DNA of 64,000 nucleotides from Burkholderia territorii. GTDB taxonomy: Bacteria; Pseudomonadota; Gammaproteobacteria; Burkholderiales; Burkholderiaceae. Below are positions 32,857 through 43,491 of the stretch, piece by piece. Each line of letters begins with the position of its first letter. Position 1 is the stretch's first letter. Where the stretch lies: the NCBI RefSeq assembly GCF_902833055.1, contig NZ_CADFEJ010000013.1, forward strand, positions 117,558-181,557. Direction: 5' to 3'. Under the pieces are notes generated by a model. That model had not been told where the DNA came from, made no database searches, and saw only the letters and a list, made by a program, of their open reading frames with translations. The translations under genes and the position numbers were made by a program.

Positions 32857-33819
32857 TCAGGATTCCGCGAACAGCGACATCACCGAGTCGCCGCGGCGAA
32901 TCCGCGAGAACGTTTCGGCCAGCAGGCTCGCGCTCGTCAGCGAGCGGATCTTCGAGCAGGCCAGCGATTCGGCCGACAGCGGGATCGTATCGGTGACGAC
33001 CAGCTCGTCGAGTGCCGATGCGGCGATACGCTCGGCGGCGCCACCCGACAGCACCGGGTGCGTCGCGTACGCGAATACCTGCTTCGCACCGCGATCCTTC
33101 AGCACTTGCGCTGCCTTGCAGAGCGTGCCGGCCGTGTCGACCATGTCGTCCATGATCACGCAGGTGCGGCCTTCGACTTCACCGATGATGTTCATCACTT
33201 CGGCGACGTTCGCCTTCGGACGACGCTTGTCGATGATCGCGAGATCGCAGTTGAGCTGCTTCGCGAGTGCCCGGGCACGGACCACGCCGCCGACGTCCGG
33301 CGACACGACGAGCAGATCCGAGTAGTTCTGCTTGCGCAGGTCGCCCAGCAGGATCGGCGTTGCGTAGATGTTGTCGACCGGGATGTCGAAGAAGCCTTGA
33401 ATCTGGTCGGCGTGCAGATCCATCGTGATGATCCGCTCGACGCCGGCGATTTCCAGCATGTTCGCGATGACCTTCGCCGAGATCGCGACGCGCGCCGAAC
33501 GCGGGCGGCGGTCCTGGCGGGCATAGCCGAAGTAGGGGATGGCTGCGGTGATCCGGCCGGCGGACGCGCGCTTGAGCGCGTCGACCATGATCATCAGTTC
33601 CATCAGGTTGTCGTTCGTCGGCGCGCACGTGGATTGCAGGACGAAGACGTCCTTGCCGCGCACGTTTTCCTGGATCTCGACCTGGATCTCGCCGTCGGAG
33701 AAACGGCTGACCATTGCTTTGCCGAGGGGAATTCCAAGGATATTGACGACTTCCTGGGCGAGCGCGGGATTCGCGTTGCCAGTAAAGACCATCAGGCCAT
33801 CATGGCTGTGGCTGCTCAT
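32857..33819 (-). CDS. prs: Ribose-phosphate pyrophosphokinase (PRPP synthase)
   Basis: A 320-aa class I enzyme that makes PRPP from ribose-5-phosphate and ATP for nucleotide, histidine and tryptophan synthesis. It shows [20 protein letters not shown], the flexible-loop [20 protein letters not shown], the metal-binding [12 protein letters not shown] and the PRPP loop [17 protein letters not shown]. Length is normal. tRNA-Gln lies 45 bases upstream on the same strand, so both may be cut from one transcript. Confidence 0.97.
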   Translation of the reverse strand: MSSHSHDGLMVFTGNANPALAQEVVNILGIPLGKAMVSRFSDGEIQVEIQENVRGKDVFVLQSTCAPTNDNLMELMIMVDALKRASAGRITAAIPYFGYARQDRRPRSARVAISAKVIANMLEIAGVERIITMDLHADQIQGFFDIPVDNIYATPILLGDLRKQNYSDLLVVSPDVGGVVRARALAKQLNCDLAIIDKRRPKANVAEVMNIIGEVEGRTCVIMDDMVDTAGTLCKAAQVLKDRGAKQVFAYATHPVLSGGAAERIAASALDELVVTDTIPLSAESLACSKIRSLTSASLLAETFSRIRRGDSVMSLFAES

Positions 33820-33863
33820 CGTGCACCTGCTTCAGGCTTAGGCGGGAAATGCGGGAAAATTTT

Positions 33864-33940
33864 TGGCAGGGGAGGAAGGACTCGAACCCTCGCATGCCGG
33901 AATCAAAATCCGGTGCCTTGACCAACTTGGCGACTCCCCT
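33864..33940 (-). tRNA. tRNA-Gln (anticodon TTG)
   Basis: On the minus strand the gene starts AGGGGAGTCGCCAAG and ends CTCCCCTGCCA. The acceptor stem AGGGGAG/CTCCCCT is complete, the anticodon loop reads TTTTGAT with anticodon TTG, the T loop has GGTTCGAGTCC, and the CCA end is encoded. It lies between ispE and prs. Confidence 0.96.
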
Positions 33941-33993
33941 ACACTCAACTGATAACTTCACCGGACTTGTAGGCCATCCGATAAAGCGAAACT

Positions 33994-34875
33994 TCATGAC
34001 GCGAAAGCGAAGAGCGGATGCTCGCTCAGACTCTCGGCAACTGCACCGTTCCAACCGGTGGGCAGCTTGGCTTGCGCCGCTTCTGCCTCGTGCCTGCTAT
34101 GAAACGCTGCAAACACGCTTGCTCCGGAGCCGGTCATCCTCGCGGGGGTCACATTATACAACCATTTGACCACCTGCGCAACTTCCGCGTACTTACTTGT
34201 CACAACTTGCTGCATGTCGTTCCGGCCGAAGCTGTCTGGCCATCCCGCATCGCTGTTTTGCTGTGCAAGAAAGTCCGTAATTGTGACTCGCTTCGTATCT
34301 CTTGTCAACAACTCGTCTGAAAAAATTTCAGCGGTTGGGACATGAACTCGCGGCGTTACGACCAAGAACCAGCGAGTCGGCAATTCTACCTCAGCTAATT
34401 CTTCTCCGATACCCTCTGCGAACGCATTTTTTCCAAACACGAAAAACGGGACGTCCGCGCCGAGTTTCACTGCGAGCGACTGCAGTTCCGCGCGCGGCAG
34501 ATCGAGCTGCCACAGACGGTTCAGCGCGAGCAGCGTCGTCGCCGCGTCGGAGCTGCCGCCGCCGAGGCCCGCGCCCATCGGCAGGCGCTTGTCGATCTCG
34601 ATGTCGACGCCGGCCGTGGAGCCCGTGTGCGTTTTCAGCAGGTTGGCCGCGCGCACGACGAGGTCGCTTTCCTCGGGCACGCCCGGCACGTCGGTGACGC
34701 GTGCGACGCGACCGTCGTCGCGCAGCGTGAAGTGCAGCGTATCGCCCCAGTTCAGCAGCTGGAACACGCTCTGCAGATCGTGATAGCCGTTCGGTCGACG
34801 GCCGGTGATGTGCAGGAACAGGTTGAGTTTCGCGGGCGCAAGGCAGTTGCGCAGCGAGCGGGTCGAATCGGTCAT
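33994..34875 (-). CDS. ispE: 4-diphosphocytidyl-2-C-methyl-D-erythritol kinase
   Basis: A 293-aa GHMP kinase of the MEP isoprenoid pathway. It has [20 protein letters not shown], the ATP-binding [20 protein letters not shown] and the C-terminal [12 protein letters not shown] motif, so it looks functional. About residues 146-265 (bases 34081-34440) are near 50 percent GC with codons such as ACA, AGA and AGT, against about 70 percent in the 5' part; see the findings. It follows lolB by 26 bases and precedes tRNA-Gln. Confidence 0.95.
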   Translation of the reverse strand: MTDSTRSLRNCLAPAKLNLFLHITGRRPNGYHDLQSVFQLLNWGDTLHFTLRDDGRVARVTDVPGVPEESDLVVRAANLLKTHTGSTAGVDIEIDKRLPMGAGLGGGSSDAATTLLALNRLWQLDLPRAELQSLAVKLGADVPFFVFGKNAFAEGIGEELAEVELPTRWFLVVTPRVHVPTAEIFSDELLTRDTKRVTITDFLAQQNSDAGWPDSFGRNDMQQVVTSKYAEVAQVVKWLYNVTPARMTGSGASVFAAFHSRHEAEAAQAKLPTGWNGAVAESLSEHPLFAFAS

Positions 34876-34901
34876 GCGTATGTCGGGGCTAGGTTGCGTG
34901 C

Positions 34902-35522
34902 TTACTGGTCGAGCACGAGCTTGATGTCGAGCGGCGGCGTCGCGCGCACGAGGTTCACGCGTTTGACGCCCGTGGCCGGTGCGTCCGCGTAGGCAAGATA
35001 GTCGATCGTCCAGCCATCCTGGCGGATCTGCTTCACGTGCGTCGTGTCCGCCGGGTCGCGCACCGTTTGCGCGGGCGTGGCGGGCGCGGGCGTCGGCAGC
35101 AGCCAATAGCGCAGACCGGCCAGCGGCAGCGAGAAGCCGAGCGTGTTCTGCATCAGCTCGCCAACGTCCGTCGCGTATTGCGGCTGGCGGTTCGGCAGTT
35201 CGAGCGATGCGGCCTGCGGCGTCGATTTCACGACGGCGAGCGTCTGGCCGAGCGGGCTGCGCAGTTCGAGCGATACGTCGTCGCCGTGCTCCTGCCAGTC
35301 GAAGTTGCCGTACACGTTTTGCGGTCGGCCGAGGCGGTCGCTGTACTGCACCGCGAAGCGGCCGTGATACGCATGTGTCGCGGCCGTCTGCAGCACGGCG
35401 CCCGACGGCGCATTCGCCGACGGCGGCGTGCTCGCGCAGCCGGCGAGCGCGAGCGCGGCGCCGGCCGCGGCCAGCGTGCGCAGCGCGCGGGAAGACGGAG
35501 AAGGCATCGGGAACATCCGCAT
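34902..35522 (-). CDS. lolB: Outer-membrane lipoprotein receptor LolB
   Basis: A 206-aa lipoprotein that takes lipoproteins from LolA and places them in the outer membrane. A signal peptide ends in the lipobox LAGC ([12 protein letters not shown]). The rest matches Lol[41 protein letters not shown] and a conserved GLRYWLLP. The ATG at 35522 shares its A with the TGA of the TPR gene (TGATG), indicating coupled translation; later ATGs at 35516 and 35507 are possible. Confidence 0.93.
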   Translation of the reverse strand: MRMFPMPSPSSRALRTLAAAGAALALAGCASTPPSANAPSGAVLQTAATHAYHGRFAVQYSDRLGRPQNVYGNFDWQEHGDDVSLELRSPLGQTLAVVKSTPQAASLELPNRQPQYATDVGELMQNTLGFSLPLAGLRYWLLPTPAPATPAQTVRDPADTTHVKQIRQDGWTIDYLAYADAPATGVKRVNLVRATPPLDIKLVLDQ

Positions 35523-37345
35523 CACAGGCCGTTGACCTGCAGGCGCTTGAGCGTCTGCACGAGCGTGTCGTTGTCGGGTTCGAGCTTCTGCGCGGCACGC
35601 CACGCGACACGCGCGTCGTCCTGCGCGCCGCTCTTCCACAGCACTTCGCCGAGGTGCGCGCCGATCTCGGCGTTCGGCTGCAGCTCGTACGCGCGCCGCA
35701 GCACCTTCGCCGCGCCCGCCGTGTCGCCCATCCGGTACTTCACCCAGCCGAGGCTGTCCATGATGTAGGCGTCGTTCGGCGCGAGCGACAGTGCCTTGTC
35801 GATCAGCTTGCTGGCCTCGGGCAGGCGCTGGTTGCGGTCGGCCAGCGAATAGCCGAGCGCGTTGTACGCCTGCGGGTTGTCGGGCTGCGTGCGGATCAGC
35901 TCGCGCAGCTGCTTTTCCATCGCCGCGTAGTGGCCGGTTTTCTCGGCCGCCATTGCGTAGTCGTAGCGCAGGTCCGGGTCGTCCGGGAAGTCCTGGACTG
36001 CCTGTGCGAGCCGCGCCTCGGCTTCCGGATAGCGCTTCGCGGTGAACAGGATCGATGCATCGGTGCGTGCGACCACGGCCGCATCGCGCGGGTCGCTGAT
36101 CGGCAGGTCGTCGAGCACCTTGCGCGCTTCGTCGGTCTTGCCCTGTTTCTGCAGCAGTTGCGCGCGCGTGATCTGGGCGGGCAGGTAGTGCTGGCTCGTC
36201 TGGTCGACCTTGTCGAGCCATTGCGACGCCTGCGCGTCGTTGCCCTGCTCGATCGCGATCTGCGCGAGGTAGATGTAGCCCTGGCCGACGTCGAGGTTCG
36301 GCTGCTTGTCGCCGAGCTGCACGTACTGTTTCAGGTATGCGCTCGCGTCGTCGAGCTTCTTCTGCTGGATCTTGATCAGCGCGAGCGCCATCAACGGTGT
36401 CGGATCCTTCGCGTCGAGCGTGCGCATCGTCTCGAACTGCTTTTGCGCGTCGTCGAGGCGGTCGTCGGCGAGATAGAGCTGCGACAGCGCGAGCCGTGCA
36501 TCGCGCGACTTCGGATTCTGCTGAACATATTTTTCGAACGACGCGATGCCCGTCGCGCGCTCGGCGGGGCCCATCTGCGACAGCATCAGCGCCGCCGGCA
36601 GATAGTCGGGGCGGATCTGCAGCGCCTGCTTCAGCGACTGCGCCGCGCCTTCCTTGTCGTCGACCGCGAGTTGCTGGCGCGCGATCGCGAGCTGCGCCTC
36701 GGGGCGGTTCATGTCGTTCTTCAGCATGTCCTTCAGCACCGCGAGGCCGCCGACGCGGTCGGAGCCGCGCACCAGCAGCGCCTGCAGCGCGAGGATCGCG
36801 GGGCCGCGCGTCTCGCCGGTCGCGCGGGCCAGTTCGCGCGCGAGCATCGGCTGCGCGTCGGCCGGCTTGCCGGCGAGCACGAGCAGCGCGGCGTCGACTT
36901 GCGAAGCGCGGTTCGAATCGGGCGCGTACTGGCGCCACAGATTGGCCGCGGACAGCGCATCGGCCGGACTTTGCGCGCCGAGCGCGATCTCGGTCGCACG
37001 CTGCGCCATGCGCGGATCGCGCGTGTCGCGGGCGAGCGCGAGGTAGGTCTGGTAGGCCGGCGCCGGCTGGTTGCGCTGGAGTGCCACCTCGGCGGCCAGC
37101 ACCTGGTAGACGATCTGGCTCGTCAGCGGGACACCGGGGAGATCCTTCTTCTCGTCCGGCATGACGTGCTCGAACGCGCCCTGCGGCTCCGCGTCGTCCG
37201 ATGCCGGATCCTGCGCGTGAGCCGGGAAGGCGGTGAGGGTCCACGCGGCGAACAGCGCGGCGCCGAGCGCACGGCGGACCGGGAAGGCGCGCGCGCCGCG
37301 CGCGGCGGCGGGGCGCTTCAGAAGCAGCTTCGAGGGCAAGGTCAT
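35522..37345 (-). CDS. Exported tetratricopeptide-repeat protein
   Basis: A 607-aa protein with a signal peptide ending TAFPAHAQ, then many degenerate TPR helices from about residue 70 to the end; the clearest are near the C-terminus ([57 protein letters not shown]). TPR arrays mediate protein contacts; this one precedes lolB and ispE in many betaproteobacteria and may help in envelope assembly. That role is inference. It forms an operon with lolB (TGATG overlap) and is divergent from mutM. Confidence 0.85.
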   Translation of the reverse strand: MTLPSKLLLKRPAAARGARAFPVRRALGAALFAAWTLTAFPAHAQDPASDDAEPQGAFEHVMPDEKKDLPGVPLTSQIVYQVLAAEVALQRNQPAPAYQTYLALARDTRDPRMAQRATEIALGAQSPADALSAANLWRQYAPDSNRASQVDAALLVLAGKPADAQPMLARELARATGETRGPAILALQALLVRGSDRVGGLAVLKDMLKNDMNRPEAQLAIARQQLAVDDKEGAAQSLKQALQIRPDYLPAALMLSQMGPAERATGIASFEKYVQQNPKSRDARLALSQLYLADDRLDDAQKQFETMRTLDAKDPTPLMALALIKIQQKKLDDASAYLKQYVQLGDKQPNLDVGQGYIYLAQIAIEQGNDAQASQWLDKVDQTSQHYLPAQITRAQLLQKQGKTDEARKVLDDLPISDPRDAAVVARTDASILFTAKRYPEAEARLAQAVQDFPDDPDLRYDYAMAAEKTGHYAAMEKQLRELIRTQPDNPQAYNALGYSLADRNQRLPEASKLIDKALSLAPNDAYIMDSLGWVKYRMGDTAGAAKVLRRAYELQPNAEIGAHLGEVLWKSGAQDDARVAWRAAQKLEPDNDTLVQTLKRLQVNGL

Positions 37346-37431
37346 GGAAATCCGTTCGATGTTTCAACCGATTGTAACGCGCTCGCTACAATACACGCAC
37401 GATCGTAAATCGAGCTTAAGACCCGCAGAAC

Positions 37432-38259
37432 ATGCCAGAGTTGCCAGAAGTCGAAGTCACGCGCCGGGGCATCGCGCCCTTTGTCGCGGGCCGCCGCGTC
37501 GAGCGTGTCGACGTCCGTACCGCGATGCTGCGCTGGCCCGTGCCGGCGGGGCTTGCCGAGCAATTGCGCGCGCGCGAGGTGCTCGCCGTCGAGCGTCGCG
37601 GCAAGTATCTGCTGTTCGAGGTCGACGCAGGCTGGTTCATCGTTCACCTGGGGATGACGGGCACGCTGCGCGTGCTGCCCGCGGCCGGCGTGCCGGTCGC
37701 CGCGAAACACGACCACATCGACTGGATCTTCGACGAATTCGTGCTGCGGTTCCGCGATCCGCGTCGTTTCGGCGCGGTGTTGTGGCACCCGCGCGAAGCG
37801 GGCGACGTGCATGCGCATCCGCTGCTCGCAAGCCTCGGCGTGGAGCCGTTCTCGCCGGCGTTCACCGGCGCGCTGCTGCATGCGCGCACGCGCGGCCGCA
37901 CGGTGTCGGTCAAGCAGGCGCTGCTCGCGGGCGACATGGTCGTCGGCGTCGGCAACATCTATGCATCGGAGAGCCTGTTTCGCGCGGGCATTCGGCCGAC
38001 CACCGCCGCCGGCAAGGTATCGCTGCCGCGCTACGAGCGGCTGGCCGACGCGGTGCGCGCGACGCTCGCCGATGCGATCGAGCGCGGCGGCAGCACGCTG
38101 CGCGATTTCGTCGGCAGTAACGGCGAAAGCGGCTACTTCCAGCTCGACTGCTTCGTCTACGACCGGGCGGGGCTGCCTTGCCGCACCTGCGGCACGCCGA
38201 TCCGCCAGATCGTGCAGGGCCAGCGCTCGACCTATTTCTGCCCGACCTGCCAGCGTTGA
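37432..38259 (+). CDS. mutM: Formamidopyrimidine-DNA glycosylase
   Basis: A 275-aa base-excision enzyme that removes 8-oxoguanine opposite C and nicks the strand. It starts [20 protein letters not shown] with the catalytic Pro2 and Glu3, has the conserved Lys in [16 protein letters not shown], the H2TH region [20 protein letters not shown] and a C-terminal zinc finger ([25 protein letters not shown]). mutY follows 37 bases later, so two of the three oxidised-guanine defence genes are adjacent. Confidence 0.97.
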   Translation: MPELPEVEVTRRGIAPFVAGRRVERVDVRTAMLRWPVPAGLAEQLRAREVLAVERRGKYLLFEVDAGWFIVHLGMTGTLRVLPAAGVPVAAKHDHIDWIFDEFVLRFRDPRRFGAVLWHPREAGDVHAHPLLASLGVEPFSPAFTGALLHARTRGRTVSVKQALLAGDMVVGVGNIYASESLFRAGIRPTTAAGKVSLPRYERLADAVRATLADAIERGGSTLRDFVGSNGESGYFQLDCFVYDRAGLPCRTCGTPIRQIVQGQRSTYFCPTCQR

Positions 38260-38296
38260 GTCGCGCGTTGCAACCTCTTTCCAAAGATTCGATCAC

Positions 38297-39403
38297 TTGA
38301 AGCCGCCCCGCATTGCTCCCGCTCCGTTCCCCGTCACACCGCTGCATCGCACGTTCGCCACGCGCCTGATCGCGTGGCAGCGCGTGCACGGCCGCCACGA
38401 CCTGCCGTGGCAGAACACCCGCGATCCCTATCGGATCTGGCTGTCGGAAATCATGCTGCAGCAGACGCAGGTGTCGACCGTCGTCCCGTATTACACGCGC
38501 TTTCTCGAGCGCTTTCCCGACGTCGTCGCGCTCGCGGCTGCGCCGTCCGATGACGTGATGGCGCTGTGGGCCGGGCTCGGCTACTACTCGCGCGCGCGCA
38601 ACCTGCATCGCTGCGCGCAGGTCGTCGTCGCCGAGCATGGCGGCGTGTTTCCGTCGACGCCGGAAGGGCTCGCGGAACTGCCCGGTATCGGCCGTTCGAC
38701 GGCCGCGGCGATTGCGTCGTTCGCGTACGGCGCGCGCGCAACGATCCTCGACGGCAACGTGAAGCGCGTGCTCGCGCGGGTGTTCGGCGTCGAGGGCTTT
38801 CCGGGCGAGAAGCGCGTCGAGAACGACATGTGGGCGCTGGCGGAATCGCTGCTGCCGGATGCCGCGAACGCGGCCGACGTGAGCGCCTATACGCAGGGGC
38901 TGATGGATCTCGGCGCGACGCTTTGCGTGCGCGGCAAGCCGGATTGCGCGCGCTGCCCGTTCGCGGGCGACTGCGTCGCGCAATCGACGGGGCGTCAGCG
39001 CGAACTGCCGGCCGCGCGGCCGAAGAAGGCAGTGCCGACGCGCAAGACCTGGATGCTCGTGCTGCGCGACGGCGACGCCGTGTTGCTCGAGCGGCGTCCG
39101 CCGGCCGGCATCTGGGGCGGCCTCTGGTGCCTGCCGCAGGCGGACGGCGACGCGGCACTCGCGGAACTCGCACGCGGCTTCGGCGGTGGCGGGCCGGTGC
39201 CGCTCGCGCCGTTCACGCACACGTTCACGCATTTTCGGCTCGAGATCGAGCCGCGGCTGAGCGATGTGGCGAACGGCGGGCCGCCGCTCGCGCACGCGCA
39301 GGACGCCGAGACCGCGTGGGTGCCGTTGGCCGGGCTCGATGCGTACGGCGTGCCGGCGCCCGTGCGCAAGTTGCTCGATGCGTTGAGCGGGCCGCTGCTG
39401 TAG
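38297..39403 (+). CDS. mutY: A/G-specific adenine glycosylase
   Basis: A 368-aa enzyme that removes A mispaired with 8-oxoguanine. The HhH-GPD domain carries PYRIWLSEIMLQQTQVSTVV with the catalytic Glu, LPGIGRSTAAAIASFAYG and the Asp in ILDGNVKRVLARVFG. The 4Fe-4S cysteines are in CVRGKPDCARCPFAGDC. A C-terminal NUDIX-like domain (about 225-365) recognises 8-oxoguanine. The start is a TTG at 38297, as no ATG or GTG lies between it and the conserved region; the ribosome site is weak. Confidence 0.94.
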   Translation: MKPPRIAPAPFPVTPLHRTFATRLIAWQRVHGRHDLPWQNTRDPYRIWLSEIMLQQTQVSTVVPYYTRFLERFPDVVALAAAPSDDVMALWAGLGYYSRARNLHRCAQVVVAEHGGVFPSTPEGLAELPGIGRSTAAAIASFAYGARATILDGNVKRVLARVFGVEGFPGEKRVENDMWALAESLLPDAANAADVSAYTQGLMDLGATLCVRGKPDCARCPFAGDCVAQSTGRQRELPAARPKKAVPTRKTWMLVLRDGDAVLLERRPPAGIWGGLWCLPQADGDAALAELARGFGGGGPVPLAPFTHTFTHFRLEIEPRLSDVANGGPPLAHAQDAETAWVPLAGLDAYGVPAPVRKLLDALSGPLL

Positions 39404-39529
39404 AGAAAGAAGGAAGGGGAAGAGTGCGGCGCGGACCGCGCTTACTGAAGCGCCGGATCGCCGCGCTCATCTTGCCCGCGAGGATGATTCACTCTGCGCG
39501 CCGCCGCGATGTGCGGCCGCGGCCGCGGC

Positions 39530-40165
39530 TTACAGCCATCCGTGCCGGTCGAGCACGTGGTGCACGGCATCGATCCGCGCGCCGACGTCAGGAAATTCCA
39601 TCAATTTCTGCCGCGCGCGAAGGTCGAGCGGCAGCAGTTCAGCGAGGCGGTTCGATACCCAGCTCGGGTCGTCGAGGCGGAACGGTTCGCAAAACGGCAT
39701 CTTGTCCGGTTCGGATTTCTTCAGCGCGTCGATGATGCGCTCCAGCACCTCGGCGCACGAGCCGAATTGCGCGAGCGCCTGTTCGCCTTCGAGCGGGATG
39801 TCGTCGGGCAGCGGTTCCGCGATCCCGACCAGCAGCCCGTTGCCTTCGACGCGATAGGACAGCAGCTCGAATCGCTGCGTACCGATCGCCTGCAGGTACA
39901 GCATGCCGAATTCGCCGGTGTCGCACTCGGTAATGCGCGCCATGCAGCCGATCGTCTCGGGCACCGACACGGCGCCGTCCTGCGCGACTTCGGGGCCGCT
40001 CTTCAACAGGCACACGCCGAACGGCGCATCGTCGCGCAGGCATGCGCGCGCCATGTCGAGATAGCGCGCCTCGAACACCTTGAGCGGCAGCCAGCCACCG
40101 GGGAACAGCACCGTGTGCAGCGGAAACAGCGGCAGGTCGATCAGGGTGGTCGATAGCGTGGACAT
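39530..40165 (-). CDS. Lon N-terminal (LAN) domain protein without protease
   Basis: A 211-aa protein made only of a Lon substrate-binding domain: DLPLFPLHTVLFPGGWLPLK, FEARYLDMARACLRDDAPFG and a helical C-terminal half. No ATPase or Ser-Lys protease part is present. Such stand-alone LON-N proteins are common in proteobacteria and probably bind unfolded or specific proteins; the role is unknown. It follows rapZ by 26 bases and may be the last gene of that operon. Confidence 0.85.
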   Translation of the reverse strand: MSTLSTTLIDLPLFPLHTVLFPGGWLPLKVFEARYLDMARACLRDDAPFGVCLLKSGPEVAQDGAVSVPETIGCMARITECDTGEFGMLYLQAIGTQRFELLSYRVEGNGLLVGIAEPLPDDIPLEGEQALAQFGSCAEVLERIIDALKKSEPDKMPFCEPFRLDDPSWVSNRLAELLPLDLRARQKLMEFPDVGARIDAVHHVLDRHGWL

Positions 40166-40191
40166 GGCGCACCGGCAAGAGGGCGGTGTCG

Positions 40192-41100
40192 CTAAGGTCG
40201 TTCGACCTCGGTGACGAGCCGCGACGACGCGTCGACATCCACGGGCGCGTCACGATGCCGCACGATCACGTTCGCATCGTGCGCGAGGCGCGCGGCGAGC
40301 GTTTCCGCGATGAACACCGAGCGATGCTGACCACCCGTGCAGCCGATGGCGACGGTCAGGTAGCTGCGGTTGTCCTCGCGAAAGTGCGGCAGCCATTTCG
40401 TCAGGAACGCATGGATGTCGTCGATCATCTGGTGGACGATCGGCAGTGCGTCCAGAAAGGCGATGACCGGCTGGTCCAGCCCGGTGAGCGGGCGCAGCTC
40501 ATGGTCGTAGTACGGATTCGGCAGCGCGCGCACGTCGAACATCAGGTCGGCATCGAGCGGCACGCCGCGCTTGAAGCCGAACGACTCGAACATCACCATC
40601 AGGTCGTTGTTCTTCTGGTCGATGAAGCGCTTGACCCACGTGCGCAGCACGTTCGCGCGCAGCGTGCTCGTATCGATCTGATGGCCGAATTCGGCGAGCG
40701 GTGCCACGAGCTCGCGCTCGCGCTCGATCGCTTCCTCGAGCGACGACAGCAGCCCGACGTTCGCGTCGTGCGACGGCGAGCCCGACAGCGGATGGCGCCG
40801 GCGCGTTTCGGAGAAGCGCTGGATCAGCGCTTGCGTGCTCGCGTTGAGGAACAGCACGCGGACATCGTGCTCGAGCGACAGCGCGCGGATCAGGCCGGGC
40901 ATTTCGTCCAGCGACGCGCTCGAACGCGCGTCGATCGCGACCGCAAGCCGGTGCTGGCCGCCGTCGGCCAGGTAGCGGGCGAGTTCGGGAAGCACGTGCG
41001 GCGGCAGGTTGTCGACGCAGTAGTAGCCTGCGTCTTCGAGCGCGTTCAGCGCGACGGACTTGCCTGAGCCGGAGATGCCGGTGATGAGGACGATGCGCAT
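40192..41100 (-). CDS. rapZ: RNase adapter protein RapZ
   Basis: A 302-aa P-loop protein with Walker A GISGSGKS at residues 8-15 and the C-terminal sugar-sensing domain ([19 protein letters not shown]). In E. coli RapZ binds glucosamine-6-phosphate and delivers the GlmZ/GlmY small RNAs to RNase E, setting GlmS levels. Start taken at MRIVLITG, the family's usual beginning; an in-frame ATG ten codons upstream is less likely. It is next to hprK and ptsN, a conserved PTS-Ntr arrangement. Whether the sRNA partners exist here cannot be seen. Confidence 0.94.
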   Translation of the reverse strand: MRIVLITGISGSGKSVALNALEDAGYYCVDNLPPHVLPELARYLADGGQHRLAVAIDARSSASLDEMPGLIRALSLEHDVRVLFLNASTQALIQRFSETRRRHPLSGSPSHDANVGLLSSLEEAIERERELVAPLAEFGHQIDTSTLRANVLRTWVKRFIDQKNNDLMVMFESFGFKRGVPLDADLMFDVRALPNPYYDHELRPLTGLDQPVIAFLDALPIVHQMIDDIHAFLTKWLPHFREDNRSYLTVAIGCTGGQHRSVFIAETLAARLAHDANVIVRHRDAPVDVDASSRLVTEVERP

Positions 41101-41175
41101 GGGAAGCAGAGAATCCTGACGTTTCATCATAGCACCGGCTCGACGCGTCGGCGCTTCGAGGCCGGCGCCGGGGCG

Positions 41176-42144
41176 TTACACGAGCTTGCCGGGGAACTGG
41201 CTGTCGGGATCCTGCATCGCGAGCCGTTGCCGATCCATGAAATCGCGCAACGTGTCGATGCCGCGCAACTGCAGGATCGTGTTGCGCACGGCCGCCTCGA
41301 CGAGCACCGCGAGGTTGCGGCCGGCCGCCACCTGGATCGTGACCTTGCTGATCGGCAGGCCGAGCACGTCGACCGTCTGGCTTTCCAGCGGCAGCCGCTG
41401 GAATTCGCCGTCCGGGCGGCGCACGAGCTGGACGATCAGCTTCAGCTTCATTTTCCGGCGCACCGCGGTTTCACCGAAGATCGTCTTGATGTCGAGGAGA
41501 CCGAGGCCGCGCACTTCGAGCAGGTTCTGCAGCAGCGGCGGGCAGCGCCCTTCGACGAAATCGGGGCCAAGTCGGACGAAGTCGACGGCATCGTCGGCGA
41601 CGAGGCCGTGGCCGCGGCTGATGAGTTCGAGGCCGAGTTCGCTCTTGCCGAGGCCGGAGTCGCCGGTGAGCAGCACGCCCATCCCGAGGATGTCGAGGAA
41701 CACGCCGTGCAGCGTCGCGCGCGGCGCCAGGATGCGCGACATGTAGAGCCGCAGGCTGTCGATCACCGCGGCGGCCGACATCGGCGTCGTGAACAGCGGC
41801 GTGGACGAGCGCGTGCAGCGCAGCACGAGTTCCGGCGGCGCCGCGGCACCGCCGGCGACGACGAGGAACGGAGGCTCGAGGGCAATCAGCTCGGCCATGT
41901 GGCGTGAACGGTCTTCGTCGGTCTGCCGCTGGTAGTAGTCGATTTCGGCTTCGCCGAGCACCTGGATCCGGTTCGGGTGAATCAGGTTCAGGTGGCCGAC
42001 GAGGTCGGCGCTCGACGTTGCGTTGCCGACGGTGTCGGCCGAAAAACCGCGCTCCCAGCCTTCATGCCCCGTCAGCCAGCTCAGCTTCAGCGTGGCCGCG
42101 TTGTCGTCGAAGATGCTCTGGGCGTTGATGCTGGACGTATCCAT
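41176..42144 (-). CDS. hprK: HPr kinase/phosphorylase
   Basis: A 322-aa bifunctional enzyme that phosphorylates HPr on Ser46 with ATP or PPi and also reverses this. The N-terminal domain spans about 1-135; the catalytic domain has Walker [15 protein letters not shown] (from residue 161), followed by [13 protein letters not shown] and the HprK signature near [17 protein letters not shown] chose the ATG at 42144, with GGAG about 10 bases before it. It lies between ptsN and rapZ; in proteobacteria it acts with the nitrogen PTS. Confidence 0.95.
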   Translation of the reverse strand: MDTSSINAQSIFDDNAATLKLSWLTGHEGWERGFSADTVGNATSSADLVGHLNLIHPNRIQVLGEAEIDYYQRQTDEDRSRHMAELIALEPPFLVVAGGAAAPPELVLRCTRSSTPLFTTPMSAAAVIDSLRLYMSRILAPRATLHGVFLDILGMGVLLTGDSGLGKSELGLELISRGHGLVADDAVDFVRLGPDFVEGRCPPLLQNLLEVRGLGLLDIKTIFGETAVRRKMKLKLIVQLVRRPDGEFQRLPLESQTVDVLGLPISKVTIQVAAGRNLAVLVEAAVRNTILQLRGIDTLRDFMDRQRLAMQDPDSQFPGKLV

Positions 42145-42263
42145 GACTCTCGTCACTCCAATGGGCCGGTGTGCAGGCGCGCGGCGACGGACGTCGCCAT
42201 GCCGGGCGGCCCTGGACGGCGGCGCGTGCCGCGTCGTACCGGAAAAATTCCGCCCGGATCAAC

Positions 42264-42719
42264 TCAAGGTTGCCACTGAGTGAGCAGGCGATGCAACTCG
42301 GCGATATCCGTTTCGTTGTGCAGACGCTCGCGCGCGTCGCGATCGGACAGCAGTTGCGCGATTTCCGACAGGATTTCGAGGTGCTGCTGGGTAGCTTGCT
42401 CGGGAACGAGCAGGAAAATCAGGAGACCGACGGGCTGGCCGTCGGGCGCTTCGAACGGGATCGCGTCGGCCAGCCGCACGAACGCGGCGAGCGGGTGCTT
42501 GAGCCCCTTGATGCGCCCGTGCGGAATCGCGACGCCTTCGCCGAGCCCGGTCGAGCCGAGGCGCTCGCGCGCGAACAGGTTGTCCGTGACGGTGCTGCGG
42601 GCGATGCCGTTCTGATTCTCGAAGATCAGCCCGGCTTGTTCGAAGACGCGTTTCTTGCTGGTGACGGAGAGGTCGATGACGACGTTCTCTATGGGCAGGA
42701 TTTTGGCTAGGCGATTCAT
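42264..42719 (-). CDS. ptsN: Nitrogen-PTS EIIA component PtsN
   Basis: A 151-aa IIA protein of the fructose/mannitol fold with phospho-His67 in AIPHGRIKGLKHP. Its state of phosphorylation signals nitrogen and carbon status and affects potassium transport and RpoN-linked genes in known cases. The ATG at 42719 gives the family's usual start; upstream in-frame ATGs would add a non-conserved tail. The gene is separated from hpf by a terminator, so it likely has its own promoter, and leads into hprK 119 bases later. Confidence 0.93.
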   Translation of the reverse strand: MNRLAKILPIENVVIDLSVTSKKRVFEQAGLIFENQNGIARSTVTDNLFARERLGSTGLGEGVAIPHGRIKGLKHPLAAFVRLADAIPFEAPDGQPVGLLIFLLVPEQATQQHLEILSEIAQLLSDRDARERLHNETDIAELHRLLTQWQP

Positions 42720-42925
42720 GTTGGCAGGCGATTGGGCGGCCTGGGGTCTCCTTGCGGCGGCAGACTGATTTTCCATGTTCGGCGATATCAAGGCGTTCGG
42801 CATCGGAAACCTGCGAGGCAGCTACCGCACCCAACGCCCCCCGGCGATAACCGGGACATTATAGAGCACAGCCGCGTGCATGGCGCGGCATGGACGGACC
42901 GGTCGCACCACTGCCGCTCGGACAC

Positions 42926-42951
42926 AAAAAAAACGCCCGGCGAACCGGGCG
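42926..42951 (-). terminator. Terminator of the rpoN-hpf transcript
   Basis: CGCCCGG, loop TTCG, CCGGGCG (42951-42934 on the minus strand) is followed by eight T. It lies 22 bases after the hpf stop and before ptsN. Confidence 0.92.
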
Positions 42952-42972
42952 GCGTGTGTATTGCGGTGAACG

Positions 42973-43332
42973 TTATTGCGGCGGCAGTTCGATCTGGTCG
43001 ATCGACGGCTGCAGCTTGATCGGGTCGTGCGCATGCGTCTGCAGACGCTCCATGTGCTTGACGACCTGGCGATCCAGCTTGTCGATCAGCAGATCGATCG
43101 CAGCGTACAGGTTGCCGTTTGCGCTTTCGACGAAGATGTCCTTGCCCTTCAGATGCAGGTTGATTTCCGCGCGCTGCTGCTTGTCCTTTTCCTTGTGATT
43201 GTCGACCGAGAGGATCACAGTGCCATCGATCACCTGATCGCTATGCCGTAGCACCCGGTCCAGCTTGGTGATCACGTATTCGCGAATTGCAGGCGTGACT
43301 TCGAGATGATGTCCACTGATCTTCAGGTTCAT
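42973..43332 (-). CDS. hpf: Ribosome hibernation promoting factor, short form
   Basis: A 119-aa protein with the HPF/YfiA fold: [40 protein letters not shown] and [19 protein letters not shown]. It binds the decoding centre of idle ribosomes. The long-form C-terminal dimerisation domain is absent, so another factor would be needed for 100S dimers. It follows rpoN by 159 bases and ends at a terminator. Confidence 0.94.
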   Translation of the reverse strand: MNLKISGHHLEVTPAIREYVITKLDRVLRHSDQVIDGTVILSVDNHKEKDKQQRAEINLHLKGKDIFVESANGNLYAAIDLLIDKLDRQVVKHMERLQTHAHDPIKLQPSIDQIELPPQ

Positions 43333-43491
43333 AGTGCTTCTCCAAGCGAGTGACCACCCGGCCGCATCGAGGCGGCGCTCCGGTCGACTTGCTCCTGCCG
43401 CAGGTCGCGGCAAATTCGCGGACAAGTCGCCCGGCCTGTTCCCCGTATGCGCGGTGGCCGGAACACGCCTGCCGCCGGGCAGGCAGCAGGC

